From assembly GCA_031963405.1 (NCBI GenBank), contig JASSUJ010000001.1:2232001-2296000 (forward strand): DNA of 64,000 nucleotides, read 5' to 3'. Position 1 is the stretch's first letter. Every line of letters starts with the position of its first letter. Positions 16,321 to 25,198 of the stretch are shown here, piece by piece. The notes beneath the pieces are model-generated. The model was not told the origin of the DNA, ran no database searches, and saw nothing but the letters and a program-made list of their open reading frames with translations. A program made the translations under genes and the position numbers. Source of the stretch: JASSUD01 sp031963405. GTDB taxonomy: Bacteria > Pseudomonadota > Gammaproteobacteria > Burkholderiales > Burkholderiaceae.

Positions 16321-16602
16321 TTACCAACCAAGTTCACTATGCGAGCCAAGGCGAACGAGCTGTAACACCGCGTCATCCGGCTTACGGTAGATTAGTACTA
16401 AATCCGGTTTGATATGGCAGTCCCTGTGATCCTTCCAATCACCAGTTAGTGCATGGTCACGGTGCTTCTGGGGCAGTGGCTGATCATTTGCCAGGGTCGA
16501 GATAATCGCGATGAAATCACCTTGTAGCGCTCGTCGGTGTGGGCCTTTGGCTTCACGTTTCAGATCTCGCTTAAATTGGCTTGACTGCTTAATCGTCCGC
16601 AT
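16321..16602 (-). CDS. yafQ: YafQ-type mRNA-cleaving toxin
   Basis: The 93-residue RelE-superfamily ribosome-dependent endoribonuclease. FKRDLKREAKG, HALTGDWKDHRDCHIKPDLVLIYR and LVRLGSHSELG are YafQ hallmarks, with the conserved His and Asp/Phe-type C-terminal residues in place. It overlaps the antitoxin by 14 bases. It sits on the opposite strand to the surrounding late operon, between terS and terL, as a moron. Confidence 0.93.
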   Translation of the reverse strand: MRTIKQSSQFKRDLKREAKGPHRRALQGDFIAIISTLANDQPLPQKHRDHALTGDWKDHRDCHIKPDLVLIYRKPDDAVLQLVRLGSHSELGW

Positions 16603-16849
16603 CCAGCACCATTTTTAGATCTTCAAGTGTCACCGTTTCCAAGTTGCCGCGCCGTGCTTCTTTCATTGCTTCGATAGTGGTTGCGTTTGGCACCAGCGGC
16701 TCGAATGGCAATGCCTTGTCGTGAGCAACGCGAGTTAACAGGATGCGAAAAGCATCAGACACGGTTAGTCCTATTGTGGCCAATACCGCGGCGGCTTCTT
16801 CCTTAATATGCTCGTCGATTCGAGCACGAACTACAGCATTTGCAGACAT
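16589..16849 (-). CDS. dinJ: DinJ-type antitoxin
   Basis: The 86-residue RelB/DinJ antitoxin neutralises YafQ and represses its own promoter. The N-terminal ribbon-helix-helix (VVRARIDEHIKEEAAAVLAT, GLTVSDAFRILLTRVA) is clear, and the tail binds the toxin. ATG 16849 follows GGGAG; an upstream in-frame start at 16885 would lie inside the operator. It is transcribed independently of the phage late operon. Confidence 0.93.
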   Translation of the reverse strand: MSANAVVRARIDEHIKEEAAAVLATIGLTVSDAFRILLTRVAHDKALPFEPLVPNATTIEAMKEARRGNLETVTLEDLKMVLDADD

Positions 16850-16857
16850 AATTTTCT

Positions 16858-16892
16858 CCCATGTTTGAGCCACACTGTAGCCCAAACATGGG
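16858..16892. promoter_or_regulatory. Toxin-antitoxin operator palindrome
   Basis: CCCATGTTTG (16858-16867) and CAAACATGGG (16883-16892) form a perfect 10-bp inverted repeat with a 15-base gap immediately before dinJ. This is the expected site for autorepression by DinJ or the DinJ-YafQ complex. Confidence 0.7.
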
Positions 16893-16916
16893 TCGAATGC
16901 AACCTGAGCCGACGCT

Positions 16917-16976
16917 ACCGTAACGAATACTCCGTTAGAAGCAGAAAAAATTTATTAGCAGTTGATGAATTCGTGA
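16917..16976 (+). pseudogene. Orphan 3' tail of a second terS gene
   Basis: Read in frame, this stretch encodes TVTNTPLEAEKIY, a TAG stop, QLMNS and TGA, parallel to the true terS end TVTDPIEAAKIYQQMMNS. It ends directly at the terL ATG (TGAATG), the natural terS-terL junction. DNA divergence shows that it is not a recent target duplication. Confidence 0.8.
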
Positions 16977-18572
16977 ATGCCAATTCCATTTCCATTTGAT
17001 TTTTGCAACCCTGATTATGTGCAGGTGTTCGAATGGCGAGCGGAGAGATTGCGGCGCATTCGTGCGAACCCAACGATGCTAACGTCGCTGAAGACATTCT
17101 ATCGAGATAACCCGGCGCAATTCATTATCGATTGGGGCATGACATTCGATCCGCGTAACGTCGAGCGCAAATTGCCTGCTGCCATCCCATTTTTGCTTTT
17201 CCCGAAACAGGAAGAATGGATTGACTGGTTTTTAGACAAGTGGCGCACGCAATCCCCAGGGCTCACGGAAAAATCCCGAGACATGGGATTGAGCTGGTTA
17301 ACGATTGGCGTAGCTGCGACAATCTGCCTCTTCCATGATGGCGTGGTGGCCGGGTTTGGTTCACGCAAAGAAGAGTACGTAGACAAAATCGGCTCGCCCA
17401 AATCGTTGTTTCAAAAAGCACGCATGTTCCTAACGCTGCTACCGCCAGAATTTCGTGGTGGCTGGGATCCCCTCAAGCATGCGCCGCATATGCGGATCAA
17501 TTTCCCACAGACAGGTTCTGTGATGACCGGTGAAGCGGGGGATGGTATCGGTCGCGGTGATCGTGCGAGCTTCTATTTTGTCGATGAGGCAGCCTTCCTT
17601 GAGCGCCCGTTGCTAGTAGACGCTTCACTATCTCAGACAACGAACTGTCGACAAGATATTTCGTCAGCAAACGGCATGGCGAATCCCTTTGCCCAAAAAA
17701 GGCATGCTGGAAAGATTCCGGTATTTACCTTCCACTGGCGCGATGACCCGCGCAAGGATGATGACTGGTATCAAGAGCAAAAGCGCAAGATCGATAACCC
17801 CGTGATCGTTGCGCAGGAAATCGACATTAGCTATACGGCGTCTGTCGAAGGAATTTTGATTCCAAACGAATGGATTCAGTCCGCAATCGATGCTCACAAG
17901 AAGCTCGGTGTGGTACCCACGGGCATACGTAGCGGCGCCCTAGACGTGGCCGATGAAGGTATCGATCTGAACGCTTTTTGTGGTGCACATGGGATTTTGG
18001 TTGAACACATCGAATCATGGTCGGGTGAAGGCTCTGACATCTACAAAACAGTCGAGAAAGCCTTTGATCTTTGCGATACGCACAATTACAGCTCGTTCGA
18101 CTATGACGCGGATGGTCTTGGCGCTGGCGCTCGCGGTGATGCGCGAGTGATCAATGAAGGTCGCAAGAAACGCGGTGCGCGTGAGATTGTCGTCTCGCCG
18201 TTTCGCGGTTCAGGCAGCGTAGTAAACCCAGACAAAGAAATGGTGAACGGCCGCACCAATCAGGATTTTTTTGCGAATCTTAAAGCGCAGTCCTGGTGGG
18301 CATTACGCACTCGTTTTCAAAAGACGCACAGGGCTATCACTGATCAACTACCTTTCGAGGCTGACGAGATTATTTCGCTGTCTAGTTCATTGTCTGAGCT
18401 TGCGCGGCTCACAACCGAGCTTTCGCAGCCAACCTACACCATTAATAATGTGGGGAAAATCGTGATAGATAAAACGCCGCAAGGTACACGCTCACCTAAC
18501 CTTGCAGACGCCCTAATGATCCACTTTGCGCCACAGCAAAAGAAACAACGCGGCTTCTTCGATCTGGATTAG
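16977..18572 (+). CDS. terL: Terminase large subunit
   Basis: The 531-residue ATPase-nuclease of the packaging motor. The ATPase domain has an adenine/Walker A-like segment EKSRDMGLSWLTIGVAAT (about 97-115) and Walker B SFYFVDEAAFLE. The RNaseH-like nuclease domain shows acidic residues in GALDVADEGIDLNAF, FDYDADGLGAG and NLADALMIHF. Length is normal. The ATG abuts the orphan terS tail. Confidence 0.95.
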   Translation: MPIPFPFDFCNPDYVQVFEWRAERLRRIRANPTMLTSLKTFYRDNPAQFIIDWGMTFDPRNVERKLPAAIPFLLFPKQEEWIDWFLDKWRTQSPGLTEKSRDMGLSWLTIGVAATICLFHDGVVAGFGSRKEEYVDKIGSPKSLFQKARMFLTLLPPEFRGGWDPLKHAPHMRINFPQTGSVMTGEAGDGIGRGDRASFYFVDEAAFLERPLLVDASLSQTTNCRQDISSANGMANPFAQKRHAGKIPVFTFHWRDDPRKDDDWYQEQKRKIDNPVIVAQEIDISYTASVEGILIPNEWIQSAIDAHKKLGVVPTGIRSGALDVADEGIDLNAFCGAHGILVEHIESWSGEGSDIYKTVEKAFDLCDTHNYSSFDYDADGLGAGARGDARVINEGRKKRGAREIVVSPFRGSGSVVNPDKEMVNGRTNQDFFANLKAQSWWALRTRFQKTHRAITDQLPFEADEIISLSSSLSELARLTTELSQPTYTINNVGKIVIDKTPQGTRSPNLADALMIHFAPQQKKQRGFFDLD

Positions 18573-18579
18573 AACTGAT

Positions 18580-20088
18580 ATGTTTAACTGGCTACGCCCC
18601 AAGGCTGCCACACCGAAAGCCCCCGAGATTGCAAAATCTGGGGGCTTTTTTACGACTGAGCACGATCTTCGCGTTGGTCAAAGCGAGGTGTGGCAGCATT
18701 TGCAAGCATCGGCATTTCAACGCACTGCAGCCCAATTCTCCACCTTAGATGTGGGGATGGACGCGAACGACATTGACGATAGCGTGAAGCGTGTTCATGC
18801 GCTTCAACAAGGGAATATGCCAGCGGCTCAAATTGGCTGGTATGCCTCGCAGAGCTTTATCGGCTACCAACTATGCGCGTTGATCGCGCAGCACTGGCTA
18901 GTTGATAAAGCGTGCGGAATGCCTGGCAAAGATGCGATTCGCAACGGTTACCGCGTAACCGTCAACGATGGCACAGGAATCGACGCTAGTGTCGTCGATG
19001 CGATTCGCAAGGAAGACAAGCGGTATCGAATCAACTACCAAATGCGTGAATTCGTGCGTATGGGTCGCATGTTTGGCCTTCGTATCGCCATGTTCATTGT
19101 CCAATCGACCGACCCTGATTATTACTCCAAGCCGTTCAATCCAGATGGAGTAACGCCTGGCAGCTACAAAGGCATCCGGCAGATTGACCCATATTGGATC
19201 ATGCCCGAGCTGAACTCGGCGGCAATAACAGACCCAACCAATCTGAATTTTTATGAGCCGACATATTGGTGTGTGAATGGCAAGCCTATTCACCATTCGC
19301 ATCTTATTATTTTCCGTACAGGCGAAGTACCCGATGTGCTGAAGCCGACTTATTACTACGGCGGTGTATCAGTGCCACAGAAGATTTTCGAGCGTGTTTA
19401 CGCGTCGGAACGCACAGCCAATGAGGCGCCGTTGCTTGCGATGTCCAAGCGCAGCACAGTAGTTCATATGGATGTGGAAAACGCCGTTGCCAATCAAGCA
19501 AAGTTTGAACAGCGGATGGCGACATGGGCGCACTACCGAGATAACCACGGAATTAAAGTAGTCGGTACGGAAGAGAAAATCGAGCAATTCGACACGGCTC
19601 TGGCAGATTTTGACGCTGTGATCATGACCCAATATCAGCTTGTTGCTGCTGCGGCAAACGTGCCAGCAACAAAACTGCTTGGCACGTCTCCGAAGGGATT
19701 CAACGCAACAGGCGAATTCGAGGAAGCGAGCTATCACGAAGAACTGGAAAGCATCCAGGCCCATGATCTAACGCCGCTTCTAGATCGTCATCACTTGCTG
19801 GTCATTCGGTCAGAGATTGCTCCCAAATTCAAGATTGAGCCATTTGAAACGACAGTTTCATGGAATCCGCTTGACTCCATGACCGCAAAAGAACGTGCAG
19901 AAGTCAATAAATTAGAGGCAGAAACGGGAGCAATTCTCGTGCAATCCGGTGCTATCGATGGAATAGATGAGCGTCGCCGTATTACGCAAGAACCCGATAG
20001 TGGCTATACGGGTATTGAGGAAGCTATGCCTGCCGATCCAATAGACGATCTAGACGAAGAACTGCCAGAAGATAGCGATGGCCCGTAA
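18580..20088 (+). CDS. Portal protein (DUF1073 type)
   Basis: The 502-residue dodecameric vertex through which DNA enters the head. The sequence matches the DUF1073 portal family: QIGWYASQSFIGYQLCALIA, HWLVDKACGMPGKDAIRNGY, RIAMFIVQSTDPDYY and VPATKLLGTSPKGFNATGE. The C-terminus is acidic. ATG 18580 lies eight bases after the terL stop; a longer frame from 18526 overlaps terL. Confidence 0.93.
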   Translation: MFNWLRPKAATPKAPEIAKSGGFFTTEHDLRVGQSEVWQHLQASAFQRTAAQFSTLDVGMDANDIDDSVKRVHALQQGNMPAAQIGWYASQSFIGYQLCALIAQHWLVDKACGMPGKDAIRNGYRVTVNDGTGIDASVVDAIRKEDKRYRINYQMREFVRMGRMFGLRIAMFIVQSTDPDYYSKPFNPDGVTPGSYKGIRQIDPYWIMPELNSAAITDPTNLNFYEPTYWCVNGKPIHHSHLIIFRTGEVPDVLKPTYYYGGVSVPQKIFERVYASERTANEAPLLAMSKRSTVVHMDVENAVANQAKFEQRMATWAHYRDNHGIKVVGTEEKIEQFDTALADFDAVIMTQYQLVAAAANVPATKLLGTSPKGFNATGEFEEASYHEELESIQAHDLTPLLDRHHLLVIRSEIAPKFKIEPFETTVSWNPLDSMTAKERAEVNKLEAETGAILVQSGAIDGIDERRRITQEPDSGYTGIEEAMPADPIDDLDEELPEDSDGP

Positions 20089-20938
20089 GTTGTTAACCCA
20101 AAAAAAAGCAGCATGGGCAGACCAATTCAAGCCTGCCTTACTGCGCGGGAAACCACTGCATGTCAGTGCCGGTCTACAGGCACGCTATCAGCAAGACCTC
20201 GACCGACTCGTTAGCGAAATGACAGCCACTGCCTATAAAGAGATTGTTGCTTTATTTAAAGCTCCGTCCGCCCAAGTATTCTTCGCCCAGGACGCCAGCA
20301 TATCGAGCCAAGCTCGCATCCTAACCAATGCACTGACTCGCCGTATACGTAAACGCTTTTCGCTTAAAGCAAAAACCATCGTGGGTCGCATGATCTCTGG
20401 GGCTGACAAGGCTAGCAGCGCAAGCTTACATACCAGTTTGCGGGATCTATCTGGCGGCCTATCGCTAAAAACTAGTGCAATCCCGTCAAGCACAAAAGAA
20501 ATATTGGCCAGCTCAGTGACTGAAAACGTCAACCTGATTAAGTCGATTGCCGATAAATATTTGGCCGATGTACAACTCGCAGTGATGCGTGCCATTACCC
20601 GCGGTAACGGACTACAAGACTTAATCCCATATCTGCATAAACAAGAGGGAGTCACGCATCGACGTGCTCGAAACATTGCGCTTGATCAAACGCGCAAGGT
20701 TTACAACAGTCTTAACAAAGGGCGCTGCACAGCGGTTGGTGTCACTGATGGCGAATGGGTGCATAGCGGTGGCGGGTTACATCCGCGCGAACGCCACTTG
20801 GACTTCAACGGTGAACTATTCGATTTAGCAAAAGGTGCACCGGTTGGCCCAGGTGGCGCATACGTACACCCAGGCGAAGAACCGAATTGTAAATGCACCT
20901 TTGTTCCCGTCATTCAATTTCCAGCAGGTGCTGCATGA
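20078..20938 (+). CDS. Minor head / morphogenesis protein (Mu F-like, SPP1 gp7)
   Basis: The 286 residues end in a Mu F-like domain: RARNIALDQTRKVYNSLNKG, then HPRERHLDFNGELFDL and GGAYVHPGEEPNCKCTFVPV with the conserved His and Cys. Such proteins enter the head with the DNA or help assemble it. The gene overlaps the portal gene by 11 bases. Confidence 0.9.
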   Translation: MARKLLTQKKAAWADQFKPALLRGKPLHVSAGLQARYQQDLDRLVSEMTATAYKEIVALFKAPSAQVFFAQDASISSQARILTNALTRRIRKRFSLKAKTIVGRMISGADKASSASLHTSLRDLSGGLSLKTSAIPSSTKEILASSVTENVNLIKSIADKYLADVQLAVMRAITRGNGLQDLIPYLHKQEGVTHRRARNIALDQTRKVYNSLNKGRCTAVGVTDGEWVHSGGGLHPRERHLDFNGELFDLAKGAPVGPGGAYVHPGEEPNCKCTFVPVIQFPAGAA

Positions 20939-22236
20939 CAAACCGCGTTATCGATACCAACGGTTGGGCAGAAATCCGCGATAACCCGCTGTCGAAGGTT
21001 GGGGTATTTCCCTATCTCGGCCGGTCTATCGGCGCGCCTGACCCAGACCACGTGTACATGGTCTATCGACCCGAAGAGGAATTGGCCGACCCAGCCTGCA
21101 TTGAGTCATTCCGGCTGCTGCCGTGGGTCGATGAACATGAGATGTTGGGCGATGAAGAAACCGGATACACGGCTGCAGAAAAGAAAGGGGTGCAGGGTGT
21201 CATCGGCGAGGATGTGTACTACGAAGACGGTGTACTGAAAGGCAATCTCAAGATTTTCTCCGAGTCGCTCGCAGCGCTCATTCATAGCGGCAAACGTGAA
21301 TTATCCGCGGGTTATCGCTGCAAGTACGAGTTTACTAACGGTCAGTACAACGGACAGCGTTATGAAGCGATACAACGGACGATCCGAGGCAACCACCTCG
21401 CATCGGTCAAGGAAGGACGCATGGGCCCAGATGTCGCAGTTCTGGATCACATGACATTTACATTCGATGCAAAGGAGCTAGTAATGGCAGACGAGAATAA
21501 CCCTGCAGGACAAGACGAAGATATGTCTCTGGCCGATGTCGTTAAACAACTCATCCCACTGGTGCAAGCGCTGGTCGGCACTGCGCCGAGCGACGCTTCA
21601 GCAGCGGACGAAGATTCGGAGTTCGTTGACAAAACGGATCAGAGTCAAACACCCGTTGAAGATGACGATGACACGCCGCCGACCGAAGATGAGGATTCTT
21701 CGACAACGGAAGACGAGGAAGAAGCAGAAGACGAAGAAGAAACTGCGCAAGCAATGGATACAGCAATCAAGGCACTGCGTACCGCGTCAAAATCTGCGCC
21801 AAAAGCTATGCGTGCGAGTATGGACAGCGCGATCGCAGGATTGCGCAAAGCATCCGCAACTCGCGCAAAACCAAAGAAATTCGGTAAATCTATCGCAACC
21901 ATCGATGCTGCTGACTTCAAGGCACTACGCACCCGTATTGCTCAATTGGAACGCAGCACGGCCAAGGGTGTCATGAGCGAAATCAGTAAGCGCGACTCAC
22001 TAGCCAACCGCTTATCCGACCATATCGGAACTTTTGATCATGCTGACAAAACACTATCAGAAGTCGCACGCTACGGCATTTCAAAGCTAGGTCTTCCATG
22101 CACCAAAGGACAGGAAATCGCTGTACTCGAAGGCTACCTGCATGGCCGAGTTGCCTCTAGAGCAGGGAATGCAATCGGAATGGATGCGAAATTTTCGACA
22201 TCAAGCGATGTCCACAAATATCTGCAAGGAGTCTAA
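20935..22236 (+). CDS. DUF2213 prohead protease-scaffold fusion
   Basis: The 433 residues combine an N-terminal DUF2213 domain (GVFPYLGRSI, GVQGVIGEDVYYEDGVLKGN, GKRELSAGYRCKYE, NHLASVKEGRMGPDV, where Ser and His could form a protease centre) with a scaffold-like C-terminus: a very acidic linker (about 210-275) and a helical basic end. The start overlaps the previous stop (ATGA). An internal start at 21484 may yield free scaffold. Confidence 0.88.
   Translation: MTNRVIDTNGWAEIRDNPLSKVGVFPYLGRSIGAPDPDHVYMVYRPEEELADPACIESFRLLPWVDEHEMLGDEETGYTAAEKKGVQGVIGEDVYYEDGVLKGNLKIFSESLAALIHSGKRELSAGYRCKYEFTNGQYNGQRYEAIQRTIRGNHLASVKEGRMGPDVAVLDHMTFTFDAKELVMADENNPAGQDEDMSLADVVKQLIPLVQALVGTAPSDASAADEDSEFVDKTDQSQTPVEDDDDTPPTEDEDSSTTEDEEEAEDEEETAQAMDTAIKALRTASKSAPKAMRASMDSAIAGLRKASATRAKPKKFGKSIATIDAADFKALRTRIAQLERSTAKGVMSEISKRDSLANRLSDHIGTFDHADKTLSEVARYGISKLGLPCTKGQEIAVLEGYLHGRVASRAGNAIGMDAKFSTSSDVHKYLQGV
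21484..22236 (+). CDS. Nested in-frame scaffold protein (predicted)
   Basis: AAAGGAG lies six bases before an in-frame ATG (MADENNPAGQDEDMS) at the exact border between the DUF2213 domain and the acidic scaffold half. Lambda C/Nu3 and other phages make scaffold in this way. The 250-residue product would be produced in excess of the protease. Confidence 0.6.
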   Translation: MADENNPAGQDEDMSLADVVKQLIPLVQALVGTAPSDASAADEDSEFVDKTDQSQTPVEDDDDTPPTEDEDSSTTEDEEEAEDEEETAQAMDTAIKALRTASKSAPKAMRASMDSAIAGLRKASATRAKPKKFGKSIATIDAADFKALRTRIAQLERSTAKGVMSEISKRDSLANRLSDHIGTFDHADKTLSEVARYGISKLGLPCTKGQEIAVLEGYLHGRVASRAGNAIGMDAKFSTSSDVHKYLQGV

Positions 22237-22240
22237 CACC

Positions 22241-22741
22241 ATGCCTTTTCAAACTACTGTACGCGCCGATATGGCGTTTGGCGTACCCGGCGAAATATTC
22301 TCTGACGGGCCAGTGCGTGCAACACCTTGGACATTACAGTCTACAAAACCCAATGTTATCGGCTATGCCTACACATTCGCCATTAATGATGTTGTTCAAG
22401 TTGGCGGAACAGGCCGTTTTGCTGGCATTTTGATTCATCCCAAGCACTACGCCTCCTACGGCACGCCTGACGGCACGTTAGCACCGACCTTAACATTGTC
22501 AAACGGCAGCATTGGTGAATTACTCACCATGGGTGAAATTATCGTAAACATTACCCCTCCTGCAGATGCCGGTTACACCGTGATTTATGACACGACCACA
22601 GGGGCGTTGTCCGCTATCGCAACAGGTAGCGAGGTACCAAAGGGAAGCGCTACGGTACCGAACGCGATTATTTCGCGCTACCCGTCCAACGCTTACAAGC
22701 CAACTGATCCGGAATTGACCGTGATCACACTGACCAATTGA
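22241..22741 (+). CDS. Capsid decoration / structural cement-type protein
   Basis: The 166 residues, beta-rich and Gly/Thr-rich (MPFQTTVRADMAFGVPGEIF, FAGILIHPKHYASYG, SEVPKGSATVPNAIISRYP), resemble small structural proteins that lie between scaffold and major capsid genes in this phage type. AAGGAG precedes the ATG. The first residues resemble the 'structural cement' family; a capsid-stabilising role is inferred. Confidence 0.75.
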   Translation: MPFQTTVRADMAFGVPGEIFSDGPVRATPWTLQSTKPNVIGYAYTFAINDVVQVGGTGRFAGILIHPKHYASYGTPDGTLAPTLTLSNGSIGELLTMGEIIVNITPPADAGYTVIYDTTTGALSAIATGSEVPKGSATVPNAIISRYPSNAYKPTDPELTVITLTN

Positions 22742-22751
22742 GGCATTGAGT

Positions 22752-23843
22752 ATGCAAAGCAAAGAACATTCGTATATTGGGCCGCGCGCCGTGCGGCCAC
22801 TCAACCTCTCGAGCGTCACTGGATACCAAGATTTATCCAAGATCGGTATCGGTATGGATTACGCGACCGTGCGTCGCATGATGACGGCGATGGACGCCGC
22901 ACTGGTGCCAGGTCTCACCACACCGACGATTACTACACCAGAGCAATTCCTGCAAAATTGGTTGCCAGGTTTTGTCGCCATCACCACAGCAGCACGCACC
23001 ATTGATGAGTGCGTTGGCATCACAACGGCTGGCGCATGGGAAGACGAAGAAATCGTCCAGGGAGTCATGGAACTTACCGGGACATCAGTGCCTTACGGCG
23101 ACTACACAAACGTCCCTCTTTCATCGTGGAACGTCAACTTCGAGCGGCGCACGGTAGTACGGTTTGAAGAAGGTATGCGTGTAGGAACACTTGAAGAAGC
23201 TCGTGCATCACGGATGAAAGTCAACAGTGCAGAGGGCAAGCGCGAAGCAGCAACATTGGCGCTAGAAATCAACCGCAACCGAATCGGCTTTTACGGCTAC
23301 AACGATGGGGGCAACCTTACTTATGGATTGTTGAATGATCCTAGCCTACCAGCATATATAACCCTACCGAAGGGGGCTGCCCACTCGACCAAATGGGCAT
23401 CAAAAACCTACCTCGAAATTACAGCTGACATCCGCACGATGGTTGCTGATCTGCGCAACCAGACACGCGGCGTCATCGATCCGAAAAAAGTGCAACTTAC
23501 TCTAGCTCTTAGTACATCGGTCGTTGACTACCTATCGGTCACATCAAATTTCGGTAACTCCGTTCAGGCATGGTTAACCGAAACTTATCCAACAATGCGT
23601 ATTGTGTCGTGCCCAGAGTTCGATACTGCACACGCTGGCGATAACGTAGCGTATCTCTATGCTGAAAGCGTGAACGATCAATCGACCGATGGCGGTCAAA
23701 CCTTCGTTCAGATTGTGCCAGCGAAATTCCGTGTACTCGGTGTACAGCAACTTGCTAAAGGATATGAGGAAGACTACTCAAATGCGACAGCTGGCGTGAT
23801 GTGCAAAAGGCCATATGCAGTGGTACGTCGTATTGGGCTTTGA
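22752..23843 (+). CDS. Major capsid protein (DUF2184 type)
   Basis: The 363 residues match the DUF2184 capsid family: PGFVAITTAARTIDECVGIT, GAWEDEEIVQGVMELTG, YGDYTNVPLSSWNVNFE, RTVVRFEEGMRVGTLEE, LEINRNRIGFYGYNDGGN and a C-terminal KRPYAVVRR. It should form the icosahedral shell with an HK97-like fold. ATG 22752 is used instead of the TTG at 22746. Confidence 0.93.
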   Translation: MQSKEHSYIGPRAVRPLNLSSVTGYQDLSKIGIGMDYATVRRMMTAMDAALVPGLTTPTITTPEQFLQNWLPGFVAITTAARTIDECVGITTAGAWEDEEIVQGVMELTGTSVPYGDYTNVPLSSWNVNFERRTVVRFEEGMRVGTLEEARASRMKVNSAEGKREAATLALEINRNRIGFYGYNDGGNLTYGLLNDPSLPAYITLPKGAAHSTKWASKTYLEITADIRTMVADLRNQTRGVIDPKKVQLTLALSTSVVDYLSVTSNFGNSVQAWLTETYPTMRIVSCPEFDTAHAGDNVAYLYAESVNDQSTDGGQTFVQIVPAKFRVLGVQQLAKGYEEDYSNATAGVMCKRPYAVVRRIGL

Positions 23844-23854
23844 TGGAGATAACA

Positions 23855-24211
23855 ATGAATTACGTGTACTCAACCGCTACCTGCGATACCGCCTATGGCA
23901 TTTGGATCAAAGGTGGAAATGAATTACCCATCCGCACGCGAGCAATCGTGATTAAAGGTGGCTCGGGCGTAGCGAATAAGAACCTAATCACGCCGTATGG
24001 TGCGGTGACTGAGGTTTCAGAAGAAGATTTGACGCTACTGGAAAAAGATGAATCCTTTCAGCGTCACATTGAACGTGGCTTTATTCGCGTCGAGCGTGCC
24101 AAGACGTCCCCAGAAAAAGTCGCTGCTGATATGACTGGTCGTGATGAAGCCTCACCACTAGTACCGCAAGATTTTGCAGAAAAGAAACGGCCCAAGACCA
24201 AAGGCGAGTGA
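23855..24211 (+). CDS. Small head-region structural protein, hypothetical
   Basis: The 118 residues (MNYVYSTATCDTAYGIWIKG, VIKGGSGVANKNLITPYGAV) have a basic, disordered tail. GGAGATAACA precedes the ATG. Its place between capsid and neck genes suggests a head or fibre component; homologous frames are common beside DUF2184 capsids but have no known function. Confidence 0.7.
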   Translation: MNYVYSTATCDTAYGIWIKGGNELPIRTRAIVIKGGSGVANKNLITPYGAVTEVSEEDLTLLEKDESFQRHIERGFIRVERAKTSPEKVAADMTGRDEASPLVPQDFAEKKRPKTKGE

Positions 24212-24217
24212 TTGATT

Positions 24218-24658
24218 ATGGGCGTGCTCATCCAATTTGATGTCAGCGCTTTTCGCTTGTCATTTCCAGCGTTCGAAAACGACGCACTCTATTCCGATGC
24301 GTCACTCCGAGCGAATTGGGATGCTGCGACGTGTTATGTCAGTCCAGAGAGTTACGGTTATCTGCGTGGCGAGTGCCGTACGCGAGCGTTAAATCTCATG
24401 ACAGCGCACTTGGTTGCCTTGACTGACATAGTGAAAGCAGGTCAGACGCCTGGGATAGTGTCTGCCGCGACCATTGACAGAGTAACGGTAACGCTGACTC
24501 CCCCACCCATTAAATCGCAGTGGCAATGGTGGTTGTCTCTCACTCCTTACGGTCAGCAGCTATTAGCGTTGCTATCAGCCAGCGCTGCTGGTGGATTTTA
24601 TGTCAGCGGCTTACCTGAAAGATCGGCGTTTCGTCGTGTTCACGGGATTTATCACTAA
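24218..24658 (+). CDS. Head-tail connector (DUF4054 type)
   Basis: The 146 residues fit DUF4054 adaptor proteins: FRLSFPAFENDALYSDASLR, ALNLMTAHLVALTDI and the C-terminal TPYGQQLLALLSASAAGGFY. It should bind the portal and start the neck. ATG 24218 begins just after the previous stop. Confidence 0.88.
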   Translation: MGVLIQFDVSAFRLSFPAFENDALYSDASLRANWDAATCYVSPESYGYLRGECRTRALNLMTAHLVALTDIVKAGQTPGIVSAATIDRVTVTLTPPPIKSQWQWWLSLTPYGQQLLALLSASAAGGFYVSGLPERSAFRRVHGIYH

Positions 24659-24700
24659 TCCTTACCTGCCTTAAAAGGCATTTTTTGTGGAGTCAATCAG

Positions 24701-25198
24701 ATGGCCAAGGTGATACATAAGCCTGGCCCTGGCGGCGCACGTCTGCAAAAAGCATTACAAGAAATCAGTGGCAAGGTCGGGAAAGTAGGGTGGTTCGAAT
24801 CATCGAAATATCAGGATGGCACGCCTGTCGCCTATATAGCAGCGATACATGAGCACGGCGTTCCTGAAAAAAATATCCCGATGCGCGCCACCATGCGCCC
24901 AACTCTTCAAGCGCAGCGCACTCAGTGGGCAAAGCTAATGCAAGTGGGATTTACAGGCGTATTTCGTGGCACCGAGACCTCCACATCCGTCATGGAAAAA
25001 GTCTCTGCTAAAGCCGCCGCTGACATTCGAAAGACTATTTCACAACTGCGCACGCCATCTCTGAAGGTTAAGACAGTCAAAGCACGGCTAAGCGGCAAAA
25101 AGCAGGGCAGGGTGGTCTCGCTGACCATTGCTAAGCCGCTCGTAGATTCTGGCGTGCTCTTAAACACGCTCACTCATATCGTGGAAGATAAGTCATGA
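24701..25198 (+). CDS. Neck / tail completion protein
   Basis: The 165 residues have a KVGKVGWFESSKYQDGTPVAYIAAIHEHG segment and IPMRATMRPTL, typical of phage neck and tail-completion proteins (HK97 gp10-like in plan). The C-terminus AKPLVDSGVLLNTLTHIVED is also characteristic. It lies in the expected slot after the connector. Confidence 0.8.
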   Translation: MAKVIHKPGPGGARLQKALQEISGKVGKVGWFESSKYQDGTPVAYIAAIHEHGVPEKNIPMRATMRPTLQAQRTQWAKLMQVGFTGVFRGTETSTSVMEKVSAKAAADIRKTISQLRTPSLKVKTVKARLSGKKQGRVVSLTIAKPLVDSGVLLNTLTHIVEDKS

